A stretch of 64,000 nucleotides of DNA from Lolliginicoccus suaedae (GTDB taxonomy: Bacteria; Actinomycetota; Actinomycetes; Mycobacteriales; Mycobacteriaceae): assembly GCF_008312885.1 (NCBI RefSeq), contig NZ_VSSO01000001.1:1054001-1118000 (forward strand). The letters are read 5' to 3'. Position 1 is the stretch's first letter, and each line of letters opens with the position of its first letter. The notes below the pieces were generated by a model. The model was not told the origin of the DNA and made no database searches. It worked only from the letters and a program-made list of their open reading frames with translations. Made by a program: the position numbers and the translations under genes. Positions 36,275 through 45,479 of this stretch are shown piece after piece.

Positions 36275-36760
36275 CTACGCCCGGTACAGGATGGCGAGAG
36301 TCTCGGCGACGCACACGGGCCGGGCATCCGCTCCGCCCTCGGGATGCTCGCGCTCGATGGTGGCTCGCACGGTGAGCTGCTGGCCCCCGGACTTCGCGAC
36401 GGTGCAGAGGAGCTCTGCGTGGGCTCGCACGCGCGAACCGACGGGCAGCGGAGCCGGGAACCGCACATTGTTGCTGCCGTAGTTCACCGCCATGCGGAGC
36501 CCGTCCACGCGGTACACCGTCCGCATCAGCAGGGGTAGCAGCGACAGGGTGAGGTAGCCGTGCGCGATCGTGCCACCGAAGGGGCCGCTCGCCGCCCGCT
36601 CGGGGTCGGTGTGGATCCACTGGTGGTCACCGGTGGCCTCCGCGAACAGATCCACCGCATGCTGGGTGACCTCGTGCCACTCCCCCGTGCCGAGGGGCAA
36701 TGGCCCGTCTGCGGATGCGTGGGCGTGGAGGAGCTCGTCGAGACTGGCGAAAACCTGCAT
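36275..36760 (-). CDS. MaoC-like (R)-specific enoyl-CoA hydratase
   Basis: 161 residues, a single hot-dog domain. The hydratase motif is intact: [21 protein letters not shown] followed by [17 protein letters not shown], with the catalytic Asp and His in ATGDHQWIH. Such enzymes hydrate trans-2-enoyl thioesters to (R)-3-hydroxyacyl thioesters. Family resemblance is to the mycobacterial HtdZ/NodN-like proteins. It follows the fabG stop by four bases (TAG CACG ATG), so translation is coupled, and the two would catalyse successive steps: FabG makes or oxidises the (R)-3-hydroxyacyl thioester that MaoC dehydrates or forms. Confidence 0.9.
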   Translation of the reverse strand: MQVFASLDELLHAHASADGPLPLGTGEWHEVTQHAVDLFAEATGDHQWIHTDPERAASGPFGGTIAHGYLTLSLLPLLMRTVYRVDGLRMAVNYGSNNVRFPAPLPVGSRVRAHAELLCTVAKSGGQQLTVRATIEREHPEGGADARPVCVAETLAILYRA

Positions 36761-36764
36761 CGTG

Positions 36765-37544
36765 CTAGTCCTTCGGCCCGCCAGCGACATAGATGACCTG
36801 GCCCGAGACGAAACCAGCACCCTCGGATGCCAGGAAGGAGGCAGTGTGCGCGATGTCGTCGGGCACACCAACCCGGCCGACAGGGATCTGCGCGGCGGTG
36901 GCCTTCTTGAACTCGTCGAAGCCCATGCCGATGCGCTCAGCGGTGGCTGCGGTCATGTCGGTGGCGATGAATCCGGGCGCGATGGCGTTGGCGGTCACAC
37001 CGAATCGGCCGAGCTCGAGGGCGAGCGTCTTGGTGAGACCTTGCATGCCGGCTTTCGCGGCGGAGTAGTTGGCTTGGCCGCGATTGCCCAGAGCGGATGT
37101 GGACGACAGGTTGACGATGCGGCCGTAGCCCGCCTCGACCATGTGCTTCTGCACGGCCCGCGCCATGAGGAACGCCCCGCGCAGATGAACGCCCATCACC
37201 GAGTCCCAGTCATCAACAGTCATCTTGAACAGCAGGTTGTCCCGGATGATGCCCGCATTGTTGACCAGGACGGTGGGTGCTCCGAGACCTTCAGCGACGG
37301 CTGCGACCGCGTCAGTGACGGACTGCTCATCCGCGACATTGGCCCCCACAGCGAGGGCTTTGCCACCAGCCGACGTGATGGCCTCGACCGTGCTGCCGCA
37401 AGCATCCTGGTCCAGATCGAGTACGGCGACCGCCATGCCATCGGCAGCGAGCCGATCGGCGATGGCGGCACCGATCCCGCGGGCCGCGCCCGTGACGATA
37501 GCGACGCGCTCGGTGGCAGCGGCGTGGTTGTCATGCTCGGTCAC
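36765..37544 (-). CDS. 3-oxoacyl-thioester reductase, SDR family (FabG-like)
   Basis: 259 residues. Short-chain dehydrogenase with NADP(H)-binding VTGAARGIGAAIAD, VNNAGI, catalytic Ser-Tyr-Lys in LSSTSALGNRGQANYSAAKAG, and a C-terminal SGQVIYVAGGPKD. The residue pattern fits FabG/acetoacetyl-CoA reductases. GTG 37544 (VTEHDNHAAATERV) is chosen because AAGGAG lies seven bases upstream. It forms a two-gene unit with the MaoC hydratase, a combination used for fatty-acid or polyhydroxyalkanoate-type C2 elongation. Divergent from the GrpB gene across 142 bases. Confidence 0.9.
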   Translation of the reverse strand: MTEHDNHAAATERVAIVTGAARGIGAAIADRLAADGMAVAVLDLDQDACGSTVEAITSAGGKALAVGANVADEQSVTDAVAAVAEGLGAPTVLVNNAGIIRDNLLFKMTVDDWDSVMGVHLRGAFLMARAVQKHMVEAGYGRIVNLSSTSALGNRGQANYSAAKAGMQGLTKTLALELGRFGVTANAIAPGFIATDMTAATAERIGMGFDEFKKATAAQIPVGRVGVPDDIAHTASFLASEGAGFVSGQVIYVAGGPKD

Positions 37545-37686
37545 GGGCAGTCTCCTTGATCGCGCGGCGGGGCTATGCCGTGAGGCTAGCGGATGCGCGC
37601 CAGCAAGCCTCGTAGCGGCTCGCGGCACAACACGGACGGCGGACCAGTGCAGTGGGCAAGCACCGAGCACTTGCTAGGGTCCGATC

Positions 37687-38253
37687 GTGACGAACGATGC
37701 GGAGTTGATCGGTGGGGTCGAGAAGCGCGACCTCACGCTCGTTCCCCACGATCCGCAGTGGTTCCACCGGTTCCGCATCGAGCAAGACCGCATCGTCAAC
37801 GCGCTCGGCGCGAGCGCGCATCGCATCGATCACATTGGTTCCACAGCTGTCGCAGGCCTTGACGCCAAGCCGATCGTCGATATCAACATCAGCGTCGCGG
37901 ATCCCGACGAGGAGGACACCTACCTTCCCCGTTTGCTCGAGGCCGGTTATTTGCTGCGCGTGCGCGAGCCCCGGCATCGAATGCTCCGCACCCCGGATCT
38001 CGGTGTCCACGTTCACGCCTGCGCGGCTGGAAGCGACTGGGAACGGCGCCACCTGCTGTTCCGCGACTGGCTGCGCCTCGACCGCGCCGATCGCGACCTG
38101 TACGCACACGTCAAGCGCGAGCTCGTGCGTCGCGACTGGCCCGACATGAACGCCTATGCGGCGGCCAAGTCCGAGGTGATCGCGAGCATCACGCAGCGGG
38201 CCGAGGCGTGGGCGCTCGCGACCGGATGGTCCGTGAGCCTCTCCAGGCCCTGA
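37687..38253 (+). CDS. GrpB/UPF0157 family protein
   Basis: 188 residues. LVPHDPQWFHRFRIEQDRI and HRIDHIGSTAVAGLDAKPIVDINISV are the signature of the GrpB (UPF0157) nucleotidyltransferase-fold family; the GST plus DINI segment corresponds to the nucleotidyltransferase GS...D pattern. Some members are fused to dephospho-CoA kinase, but this is a stand-alone copy and its activity is not established. The start is GTG 37687 with no strong ribosome site. It converges on miaA across 37 bases. Confidence 0.88.
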   Translation: MTNDAELIGGVEKRDLTLVPHDPQWFHRFRIEQDRIVNALGASAHRIDHIGSTAVAGLDAKPIVDINISVADPDEEDTYLPRLLEAGYLLRVREPRHRMLRTPDLGVHVHACAAGSDWERRHLLFRDWLRLDRADRDLYAHVKRELVRRDWPDMNAYAAAKSEVIASITQRAEAWALATGWSVSLSRP

Positions 38254-38290
38254 GCCGAATCCGATCACTAGTCGATGCGGCCGATCCGCC

Positions 38291-39199
38291 CTACAGCAAG
38301 CGCACGACGTCCTCGGCGAGCCCGGCGGCTCCGCCATCGAACCAGTGGATGCGGTGATCGCGCTTGAACCAGGATCGTTGCCTGCGCACGTAGCGGCGGG
38401 TCCCTTGGGTGGTCAGCTCGGCCGCAGCAGCGAGGTCATGCGTCCCGTCGACGGCGGCGAGCACCTGCGCGTACCCGATGGCGCGGGAGGCGGTCACTCC
38501 CTCGCGAAGGCCGGCTCCGAGAAGCTCACGCACCTCGTCGACGAGCCCCTCGGCGAACATCTGCTCGGTGCGCTGCGCGATGCGCGCATCAAGCTCGGTG
38601 GTGTCGCGGTCCACACCGACGATGAGGGTGTTCCATCGCGGCTCGCCGATCGTGGGCGCGGATGCCGCGAAGGGCTTCCCGGTCAGCTCGATGACTTCGA
38701 GGGCGCGGACGGTGCGGCGCGGGTCGGTCGGCAGGATGGTCGTGGCGGCGTCGGGGTCGATGCGCGCGAGCTCCTGGTGCAGCGCCCGCACTCCGATCTC
38801 GGCGAGGCGGGCTTCCCACTTGGCGCGCACCTCTGCATCGGTGGCTGGAAACTGCCAGTCGTCGAGGAGCGACTGGATGTACATCATCGAGCCCCCCACG
38901 ATGATGGGCGCCTTGCCCTGATCGAGGAGGGTCTCGACGTCGGTGGTCGCGGCGTCCTTGTAGCGGGCAACGGTGGCGGTCTCGGTGACGTCGAGGGTGT
39001 CGATCTGATGGTGCGGGATGCCGCGGCGCTCACCGATGGGCAGCTTGGCGGTGCCGATGTCCATGCCGCGGTATTGCTGCATCGCGTCGATGTTGATGAT
39101 CTCGCCACCGAGTTGCTCGGCGAGGTCGAGCGCGAGCGCGGACTTGCCAGTAGCGGTGGGGCCGATGACGGCGATGGGCCGGGTCGCTGGTTTCGTCAC
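38291..39199 (-). CDS. miaA: tRNA dimethylallyltransferase
   Basis: 302 residues. Adds the isopentenyl group to A37 of tRNAs that read codons starting with U; MiaB (42015-43571) then methylthiolates it. P-loop [17 protein letters not shown] at the N-terminus, [41 protein letters not shown] and [11 protein letters not shown] follow the family order. The C-terminal [19 protein letters not shown] completes the tRNA-binding core. GTG 39199 overlaps the upstream stop (GTGA). Confidence 0.96.
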   Translation of the reverse strand: MTKPATRPIAVIGPTATGKSALALDLAEQLGGEIINIDAMQQYRGMDIGTAKLPIGERRGIPHHQIDTLDVTETATVARYKDAATTDVETLLDQGKAPIIVGGSMMYIQSLLDDWQFPATDAEVRAKWEARLAEIGVRALHQELARIDPDAATTILPTDPRRTVRALEVIELTGKPFAASAPTIGEPRWNTLIVGVDRDTTELDARIAQRTEQMFAEGLVDEVRELLGAGLREGVTASRAIGYAQVLAAVDGTHDLAAAAELTTQGTRRYVRRQRSWFKRDHRIHWFDGGAAGLAEDVVRLL

Positions 39200-39909
39200 G
39201 GCAGCCACATCCCCACGTGGTAGCCCACCCCGTAGGGGGCGCTGTCGTGCCGGTCGGTGACGCTCGACGGTCCGTCGGGGAAGAGCCCGGCGAGGATGGT
39301 CCAGGCGGCCCGGTCGGCGATGCCCATTTCCTGGCACGCGCTGGCGTCGAGCGTGGCGAGGAACTGCTGATCGCCTGTGTCGAGCGCTGCGGCGAGGCGG
39401 TCCTCCCAATCCACCGCGCGGGGATCGAGCGAGCCTGGCGCCTTCTCGGTGAGGCGCATGGAGCCATCGGCGACGAGAAGCACCCCGATGGCCCTGGGCT
39501 CCGCGCCCAGCTCTGCCCGGAGCGCCCTCCCCCACGCCTGGGCCTCGCTCGCGGTCATCGCGGCATCGACTATCCGCGCCTCGCACGTGCCCTCCGGTGC
39601 CACCTGTTCGCGGATCCAGCCGCCGATGAGCACGGGCAGCGGCAGCATCGGGTCCGGCTCGATGCCCTCCTGCCCGAGAGTGACGATCACTTCGCGGCCG
39701 TAGCCCCCGAACGTGCCGACCGTGCCTGGGCCGTAGTCCGCACCAGCAACATCGGTGCCGACGATGATCCAGTGCCGTGCTCGTTCGGCCAGTACCGAGG
39801 CGGCGCGCAGCACGATCGCGCGCAGGTCGGCGGTCTCGCTGGCTGCGGCACCGGCAAGCTCCGGCACGAGCAGCGGGGGGCCAGGGACCACGGCGGCAGC
39901 AGCAAGCAC
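39196..39909 (-). CDS. Class III extradiol-dioxygenase-fold protein (Rv2728c-like)
   Basis: 237 residues. Begins [19 protein letters not shown] and continues [45 protein letters not shown] and ends GYHVGMWLP. This matches the small protein that precedes miaA in mycobacteria, which has the fold of class III extradiol dioxygenases/MEMO. The usual metal-binding His residues of active dioxygenases are not evident in the N-terminal motif, so catalysis is doubtful. GTG 39909 is the likely start. Four-base overlap with miaA implies coupled translation. Role unknown. The 233 bases to the DUF349 gene hold the divergent promoters and no motif I recognise. Confidence 0.85.
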   Translation of the reverse strand: MLAAAAVVPGPPLLVPELAGAAASETADLRAIVLRAASVLAERARHWIIVGTDVAGADYGPGTVGTFGGYGREVIVTLGQEGIEPDPMLPLPVLIGGWIREQVAPEGTCEARIVDAAMTASEAQAWGRALRAELGAEPRAIGVLLVADGSMRLTEKAPGSLDPRAVDWEDRLAAALDTGDQQFLATLDASACQEMGIADRAAWTILAGLFPDGPSSVTDRHDSAPYGVGYHVGMWLP

Positions 39910-40142
39910 GGCACAACGCTACCGAGCAGGATCGCGCGATGCGAAACGAGCGCGTCACTAGCAGGCCACCGCAGTGCGTTCGGCCGGAGAAACACGCTTC
40001 TGGCAGGATTTGATGGCCTCGCCGACCTGTTCACGGTTGAATGGAGGTGGTGTCGTCGATCCACCACGACATGACCATCGCAGGTCCGCCCCTCCACCGG
40101 GCGGGGCACGGCAGCCGTGACGCGCGGCAGAGATGAGGAACC

Positions 40143-41435
40143 ATGACCGGGACCACCCCGCACGAGCAGGGAAACGTCACCCCCCTGACCGGCCACGAGA
40201 ATGCCACAGCGGCCACGCCGCACTCGCCCACCGAGTTCGGGCGCATCGATGATGACGGCACCGTGTGGCTGATCACCAAGGACGGGGAGCGGCAGATCGG
40301 GTCCTGGCATGCCGGCGACCGCTCCGAGGGGCTCGCGCACTTCGCGCGCCGCTTCGAGGATCTCGCCACGGAGGTGGAACTGCTCGAGACGCGCCTCGCG
40401 AAGGGCGCTGGCGAACCGAAGAAGACCAGGACGGCTGCCGGGCATCTCCTCGAGACCTTGCCCACTGCCGCGGTCATCGGTGACATCGACGCCCTCGAGG
40501 CCCGCCTCCACGGCATCATCTCGGGCGCGGACGCTGCGGCGGAGCGGGCTCAGCACCGGCGCGAGGAGGAACGTGCCGCGCAGGTCGCCCGCAAGGAAGC
40601 GCTGTGCGTCGAGGCCGAGGACATCGCGGAGAACTCCACGCAGTGGAAGGCTGCCGGTGACCGGCTCCGCACGATGTTCGATGAGTGGAAGACCATCCGC
40701 GGCATCGACCGCAAGACCGACGATGCGTTGTGGAAGCGATTCTCCAAGGCCCGCGACAGCTTCAACCGGCGGCGCGGGGCGCACTTCGCGGAGCTTGATC
40801 GCGAGCGCGTCCATGCCAAGGCGGTGAAGGAAGAGCTGGTGGCCCGCGCGGAGGCGCTGTCGTCCTCCACTGAATGGGGCGAGACGGCCGGGGCCTACCG
40901 CGACCTGATGAAGGAATGGAAGGCGGCCGGGCGGGCGCCGAAGGAGGCGGATGACGCCTTGTGGAAGCGCTTCAAGGCCGCCCAGGACACCTTCTTCGCG
41001 GCCCGGAATGCTGCGGCATCGGAGCGCGACGCGGAGTTCGCGGAGAACGCGACCGCGAAGGAGGCGCTGCTCGCGCAGGCCGAGTCGCTCGATCCATCCA
41101 AGGATCTCGAGGCCGCGCGTGCCGAGCTGAGGCGCTTCCAGGAGCGCTGGGAGGCCATCGGCAAGGTCCCGCGCGACCGCATCCATGATCTCGAGGCCCG
41201 GTTCAAGGCCATCGAGTCCCGGGTGCGGGACGCGGTGGACTCGCAGTGGCGCCGCACCGACCCGGAGGCCGAGGCCCGGGCCGCGCAGTTCCGCGAGCGC
41301 GTGCAGCAGCTCGAGGAGCAGGCCGCCAAGGCAGAGGCTGCCGGGCGGGCGAAGGACGCGGCGAAGGCGCGCGCCCAGGCCCAGCAGTGGCGGGAGTGGG
41401 CCGCTACCGCCGAGGATGCGCTGACCTCCCGCTAG
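40143..41435 (+). CDS. DUF349 coiled-coil protein
   Basis: 430 residues, almost wholly helical and charged. Three or four DUF349 repeats are readable from the recurring [57 protein letters not shown] and [18 protein letters not shown]. The conserved member next to miaA/miaB in mycobacteria has the same layout. DUF349 proteins are of unknown function; the repeats suggest a long rod or scaffold. ATG 40143 lies in GATGAGGAACC. The protein is flanked by convergent or divergent genes, so it is probably monocistronic. Confidence 0.92.
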   Translation: MTGTTPHEQGNVTPLTGHENATAATPHSPTEFGRIDDDGTVWLITKDGERQIGSWHAGDRSEGLAHFARRFEDLATEVELLETRLAKGAGEPKKTRTAAGHLLETLPTAAVIGDIDALEARLHGIISGADAAAERAQHRREEERAAQVARKEALCVEAEDIAENSTQWKAAGDRLRTMFDEWKTIRGIDRKTDDALWKRFSKARDSFNRRRGAHFAELDRERVHAKAVKEELVARAEALSSSTEWGETAGAYRDLMKEWKAAGRAPKEADDALWKRFKAAQDTFFAARNAAASERDAEFAENATAKEALLAQAESLDPSKDLEAARAELRRFQERWEAIGKVPRDRIHDLEARFKAIESRVRDAVDSQWRRTDPEAEARAAQFRERVQQLEEQAAKAEAAGRAKDAAKARAQAQQWREWAATAEDALTSR

Positions 41436-41481
41436 ACCATGCCAGGAACGCGGGCTAGCCTCCCTGGATGACCAGGGGTGG

Positions 41482-42015
41482 CTAGCCCGCGTGCTGCTGC
41501 GGGGCGGGCACCCGGCTGACGGCCACGGTGAACCACGTCAGGAACAACGCTGCTAGTGCCGCGAGTCCCAGGACCAGCCCGGCTCCCGGGCCCGCGTCGC
41601 TCGCCGCGGCGAGATCGGCGGCGGTGGGGGTCTGTCGCGACCACACGGCCAGCATCCCTAGCACCGCACCGACGAACGATCCGCCCGCAGCGACCAGTGC
41701 CGCCACCCAGCGGCGCGAGATCAGGCTGATGATGGAGAACCCCGCGCCGAAGACGAGCGCGAACCAGACGAACAGCTGCGACATGATCTTCACCGACTGC
41801 TCGCGCGCTGCCTCCGAGCCGACGAGCACGTCCCAGCCGTTCGCGGCACCGGTGTGCGGCAGCGCGAAGGAACCCACGAGCACGAGCACGAGCACCGCGG
41901 CCACCAAGGCGCGGATGCCCGGGTCGATCTCCACCGACGCGCCGTCCCGCGTTCCGGTGGTGCCGGGCGCGAAGCTCTCGGCGGGGTCAGGAATCCGGGG
42001 CGTGTGAGCGGCCAT
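41482..42015 (-). CDS. Four-helix membrane protein after miaB (Rv2732c-like)
   Basis: 177 residues. A soluble N-terminus of about 35 residues and four membrane segments: ALVAAVLVLVLVGSFALP, IMSQLFVWFALVFGAGFSIISLI, WVAALVAAGGSFVGAVLGMLAVW and GLVLGLAALAALFLTWFTVAV. Position and topology match the conserved membrane protein downstream of miaB in mycobacteria. ATG 42015 shares a base with the miaB stop (TGATG), so it is cotranslated; an ATG at 42024 is possible. No functional motif. Confidence 0.85.
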   Translation of the reverse strand: MAAHTPRIPDPAESFAPGTTGTRDGASVEIDPGIRALVAAVLVLVLVGSFALPHTGAANGWDVLVGSEAAREQSVKIMSQLFVWFALVFGAGFSIISLISRRWVAALVAAGGSFVGAVLGMLAVWSRQTPTAADLAAASDAGPGAGLVLGLAALAALFLTWFTVAVSRVPAPQQHAG

Positions 42016-43571
42016 CAGCAGCATCCTGTCGTCTGGGGGGCGGGGGCCGGGGCGCCGAGCCGCGGCATCCCCAGCCCGACACCGGTCGGGGTTGTATCGA
42101 TCGGCGGGGTCTTCGGCGTGTGGCCGGCAGCCGCGGCATCGCCTGCCCGGGTACGGCGGTGCGCCAGGATCGGCGCGTCAGCGACCAGGTGGTGGGGCGC
42201 GGCGGAGGTAACGGTGGTCGTCACGATGTCTCCGGGACGGATCGCCTGGTCGACGGCACCATCGGGGCGGAAGTGAACCAGCCTGCCGTCGCGGGCCCGT
42301 CCGCTCATCCGCCGGGTCGCGGCATCCTTGCGACCCTCCCCCGTAGCGACGAGAAGCTCGACGGTCGAGCCGATGATCCTCGTGTTCTCCTCGAGGCTGA
42401 CCTGCTCCTGCAGGGCGATCAACCGGTCATAGCGTTCCTGCACCACATGCTTGGGCACCTGGTCCGCCATGTCGGCCGCGGGAGTGCCGGGCCGCTTGGA
42501 GTACTGGAAGGTGAAGGCGCTGGAGAACCGGGCCTGGCGCACCACATCGAGGGTGTGCTCGAAGTCCTCCTCCGTCTCGCCGGGGAAGCCCACGATGATG
42601 TCGGTGGTGATGGCCGCATGCGGCATCGCCTCGCGCACCCGCTCGATGATGCCGAGGAACCGCTCCTTGCGGTACGAGCGGCGCATCGCCCGAAGGATGC
42701 GGTCGGATCCCGATTGCAGCGGCATGTGCAGTTGGGGGCACACGTTCGGGGTCTCGGCCATCGCCGCGATCACATCGTCGGTGAACTCCGCGGGGTGCGG
42801 CGAGGTGAACCGCACCCGCTCGAGCCCCTCGATGCTGCCGCAGGCGCGCAGCAGGTCCGCGAACGCGCCACGGCTGCGCGGGATCTCCGGATCAGCGAAC
42901 GAGCGGCCATACGAGTTGACGTTCTGCCCGAGCAGCGTCACCTCGAGCACGCCCTCCGAGACGAGCGCCTGCACCTCGGCGAGGATGTCCCCGGGGCGAC
43001 GGTCCACTTCCTTGCCGCGCAGCGCGGGCACGATGCAGAACGTGCAGGTGTTGTTGCAGCCCACCGAGATCGACACCCAGCCCGAGTAGGCGGAATCACG
43101 CTTGGCCGGGAGACCGGACGGGAACGCCTCGAGCGCCTCGATGATCTCCACCTGCGCCTCCGCGTTGTGCCGCGCACGCTCGAGCAGGGCAGGAAGCGCC
43201 CCGATATTGTGCGTGCCGAACACGACATCCACCCACGGCGCGCGCTTGACCACGACGTCGCGGTCCTTCTGCGCGAGGCATCCGCCCACCGCGATCTGCA
43301 TGCCCGGGTTCGCGTCCTTCGACGGCCGCAGGTGACCGAGGTTGCCATACAGCTTGTTGTCCGCGTTCTCCCGCACCGCGCAGGTATTGAACACCACCAG
43401 GTCCGGCTCGCTGCCCCCATCGACGGGTACGTAGCCCGACTCCTCGAGCAGGCCCGCGAGCCGCTCGGAATCGTGCACGTTCATCTGGCATCCATAAGTG
43501 CGGATCTGGTACGTGCGCTGCTGCGGCGCGATAGCCTCGCTGGCCTCGCTGATGTCCTCGGTAGTGCTCAC
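42015..43571 (-). CDS. miaB: tRNA methylthiotransferase MiaB
   Basis: 518 residues. Radical-SAM enzyme that adds methylthio to i6A37 of tRNA. Auxiliary-cluster cysteines 28 ([13 protein letters not shown]), 64 (FNTCAVREN) and 98 (VGGCLAQKD); radical-SAM cluster CNNTCTFC (172, 176, 179); TRAM domain near [29 protein letters not shown] 43571 ([10 protein letters not shown]) is chosen because conserved sequence starts at QIRTYGC about 20 residues later. After TRAM there is a 60-residue Pro/Ala/Thr tail ending TTGCC that is not part of the usual enzyme. Substrate is made by MiaA (38291-39199). Confidence 0.96.
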   Translation of the reverse strand: MSTTEDISEASEAIAPQQRTYQIRTYGCQMNVHDSERLAGLLEESGYVPVDGGSEPDLVVFNTCAVRENADNKLYGNLGHLRPSKDANPGMQIAVGGCLAQKDRDVVVKRAPWVDVVFGTHNIGALPALLERARHNAEAQVEIIEALEAFPSGLPAKRDSAYSGWVSISVGCNNTCTFCIVPALRGKEVDRRPGDILAEVQALVSEGVLEVTLLGQNVNSYGRSFADPEIPRSRGAFADLLRACGSIEGLERVRFTSPHPAEFTDDVIAAMAETPNVCPQLHMPLQSGSDRILRAMRRSYRKERFLGIIERVREAMPHAAITTDIIVGFPGETEEDFEHTLDVVRQARFSSAFTFQYSKRPGTPAADMADQVPKHVVQERYDRLIALQEQVSLEENTRIIGSTVELLVATGEGRKDAATRRMSGRARDGRLVHFRPDGAVDQAIRPGDIVTTTVTSAAPHHLVADAPILAHRRTRAGDAAAAGHTPKTPPIDTTPTGVGLGMPRLGAPAPAPQTTGCC

Positions 43572-43916
43572 GACCGCCCAGTGTACGGGAGCGGCGCATC
43601 CCCGACCAAGCCTGCTACCACTGCTTTTGCCCATCCGCACGGCGTCATGGCCGCTCGCTGGCATGCCTCGCGACGCCGCGTGCCCGGTTCGGGCCGCCCC
43701 TCCGGCCGGGGGCAACGGATCACGCCGCCCGCTAGGCCGTCACGGGGTTGTTACCGCAATTCGTCCGTTTCCGTGGCCGATCTGGTCAAGACTGGGACAG
43801 GCATGCCCCGGGGCCGGGCCAGGGCTCGACGGCACTGTCGCTCCCGGGGTCCCCGGCACGAGATGCACGAGGCCCCGCTACCGTGGGCCAACCGCAAGGA
43901 GAGGACTAGCTTTCCC
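43572..43916. other. 345-base intergenic region
   Basis: Holds the divergent promoters of miaB and the TRAP operon. I see no credible reading frame, hairpin terminator or known operator. CGGTTCGGGCCGCCCC/CCGGCCGGGG near 43690 is GC-rich with partial symmetry. The TRAP ribosome site AAGGAGAGGA is at 43896. Confidence 0.5.
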
Positions 43917-44918
43917 ATGACCATTACCCCATCCCACTGGCCGGGCACCGCGCGCCGCATGGTCGCTGCGGCAACCGCGGGCGTGGCCACGCTCGCGCTC
44001 GCCGGCTGCGCCGTCGGCGGGGAGAACGACCTCACCCTCGCCACCGGTTCCACGGGCGGCACGTACTACCCGCTCGGCGGCGAGATCGCCAGCCTCTGGA
44101 GCGACAACCTCGAGGACTACTCGATCACCGCCACTGTCGGCGGCGCCTCCGTGGACAACCTTCGCCAGCTCGACCAGGGCGAGGTGGAGCTCGCGATGGC
44201 CGTCAACGCGACCGCGGCCGATGCGGTGGCCAGCGCCGGCGACTTCGAGGAGAACCCGCTGGGCGACCCGGCTGGCATCCGGTCGCTGGGCAACATCTAC
44301 CCGGAGATCCTGCAGGTCGTCACCGTCGAGGGCACGGGCATCACCTCCATCGAGGACCTGCGGGGCAAGCGCGTGGAGATGGGACCGCTGGGCAGCGCGA
44401 CCAATACGCTCTCCGGGCAGGTGCTCGAGGCATACGGCATTGATCCCGATGAGGATCTCGCCGAGCAGTTCGACAGCAGCTTCGGCGACGCTGCCACCAA
44501 CCTCGGCGACGGTGTCGTCGATGCCGCGTTCGGCATCCTGTCCGCGCCGACGAGCAGCATCGAGCAGCTCGCCACCACCAACGATGTGCGGATGCTCAAC
44601 ATCCAGGGCGCGGCGCTCGACCGGCTCCTCTCCGAGAACCCTTTGCTGTCGCCGCATGTCATCCCGGGCGGTACCTACTCGGGGGTCGATGGCTCGAACA
44701 ACACGGTCACCGCATGGGCCACTCTCTACGCGAAGGCTGATCTCGATGAGCAGCTCGCCTACGACCTGACGCGCGTGATGTACGAGAACTCCCGCGACGT
44801 CCAGCACTCCGCTGGCGATGACATCATCCTTAACACGGCCGTCGATGGCCTTGGCCCGGTGCAGCTGCACCCCGGCGCGGCCCGGTACTTCGAGGAGAAC
44901 GGCATCAGCGTGCCGTGA
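43917..44918 (+). CDS. TAXI-family TRAP transporter substrate-binding lipoprotein
   Basis: 333 residues. Signal peptide with lipobox LAGC (Cys31), so it is a lipoprotein on the outer face. The mature part opens LTLATGSTGGTYYPLGGEIASLW, the TAXI signature, and continues VELAMAVNATAADAV and YPEILQVVTVEGTGITSIEDLRGKRV. TAXI proteins deliver acidic ligands such as glutamate or other carboxylates to a fused TRAP permease; the substrate is not readable here. ATG 43917 is followed by the signal peptide; AAGGAGAGGA lies about 12 bases before it. Overlaps DUF1850 by four bases (GTGA), then the permease: a three-gene operon. Confidence 0.93.
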   Translation: MTITPSHWPGTARRMVAAATAGVATLALAGCAVGGENDLTLATGSTGGTYYPLGGEIASLWSDNLEDYSITATVGGASVDNLRQLDQGEVELAMAVNATAADAVASAGDFEENPLGDPAGIRSLGNIYPEILQVVTVEGTGITSIEDLRGKRVEMGPLGSATNTLSGQVLEAYGIDPDEDLAEQFDSSFGDAATNLGDGVVDAAFGILSAPTSSIEQLATTNDVRMLNIQGAALDRLLSENPLLSPHVIPGGTYSGVDGSNNTVTAWATLYAKADLDEQLAYDLTRVMYENSRDVQHSAGDDIILNTAVDGLGPVQLHPGAARYFEENGISVP

Positions 44919-45472
44919 CGAGCCCCGTCCGCCACTGCGGGGGCATCCGGTCGCACCGGGTGCCCCCGCATCGCGCGTTGCTGGCCCTGATGCTTGGCGC
45001 CCTGGCCAGCCTCGCGGGCGGTGCCTGCGCCAGCCCCGAGGAGCAACTTCGCTTCGAGGTCTACTCGCACGAGACCGACGAGGTCGTGTACTCCGCTCCC
45101 CTCTCGCCCGGCGAGCCGATCACCCTCGACCACATCCATTCGGTGCACAAGCGCCCCGTCCACGAGGTGTTCTCCGTCAACGAGGAGGGCGAGCTGACCA
45201 TGCGGGAGATGGTGTTCGACCGCATCGGAGCGAACCTGCCCGGAGGCCCCGAGACCATCGGCGGCACCACCACCACGTTCCTCGTCGAGGACGGCCGGTT
45301 CCGCGTTCTGCACCATGATCGGCCGCTCGGCATCGTGCCCATGATCGTGGGCAACCCGTCGGTGGATCATACGATTACCGTGCCTGATGGCACCGTCGTC
45401 CGGCTGCTCGATCTTGTCCGCGCCGGCGCCCGCGTCGATCTGCGAACCAATCACGCCACCACCACGAGGTAA
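44915..45472 (+). CDS. DUF1850 protein of the TRAP operon
   Basis: 185 residues. An N-terminal hydrophobic segment LLALMLGALASLAGGACA suggests export; a Cys (GGAC) may be lipid-modified but the lipobox is imperfect. The exported part has the DUF1850 pattern ITLDHIHSVHKRPVHEVFSV and beta-rich sequence. DUF1850 genes occur between the binding protein and permease in many TAXI operons; role not known. The GTG start is inside the upstream stop. The permease begins seven bases after this stop. Confidence 0.85.
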   Translation: MTSPVRHCGGIRSHRVPPHRALLALMLGALASLAGGACASPEEQLRFEVYSHETDEVVYSAPLSPGEPITLDHIHSVHKRPVHEVFSVNEEGELTMREMVFDRIGANLPGGPETIGGTTTTFLVEDGRFRVLHHDRPLGIVPMIVGNPSVDHTITVPDGTVVRLLDLVRAGARVDLRTNHATTTR

Positions 45473-45479
45473 AGCCACC

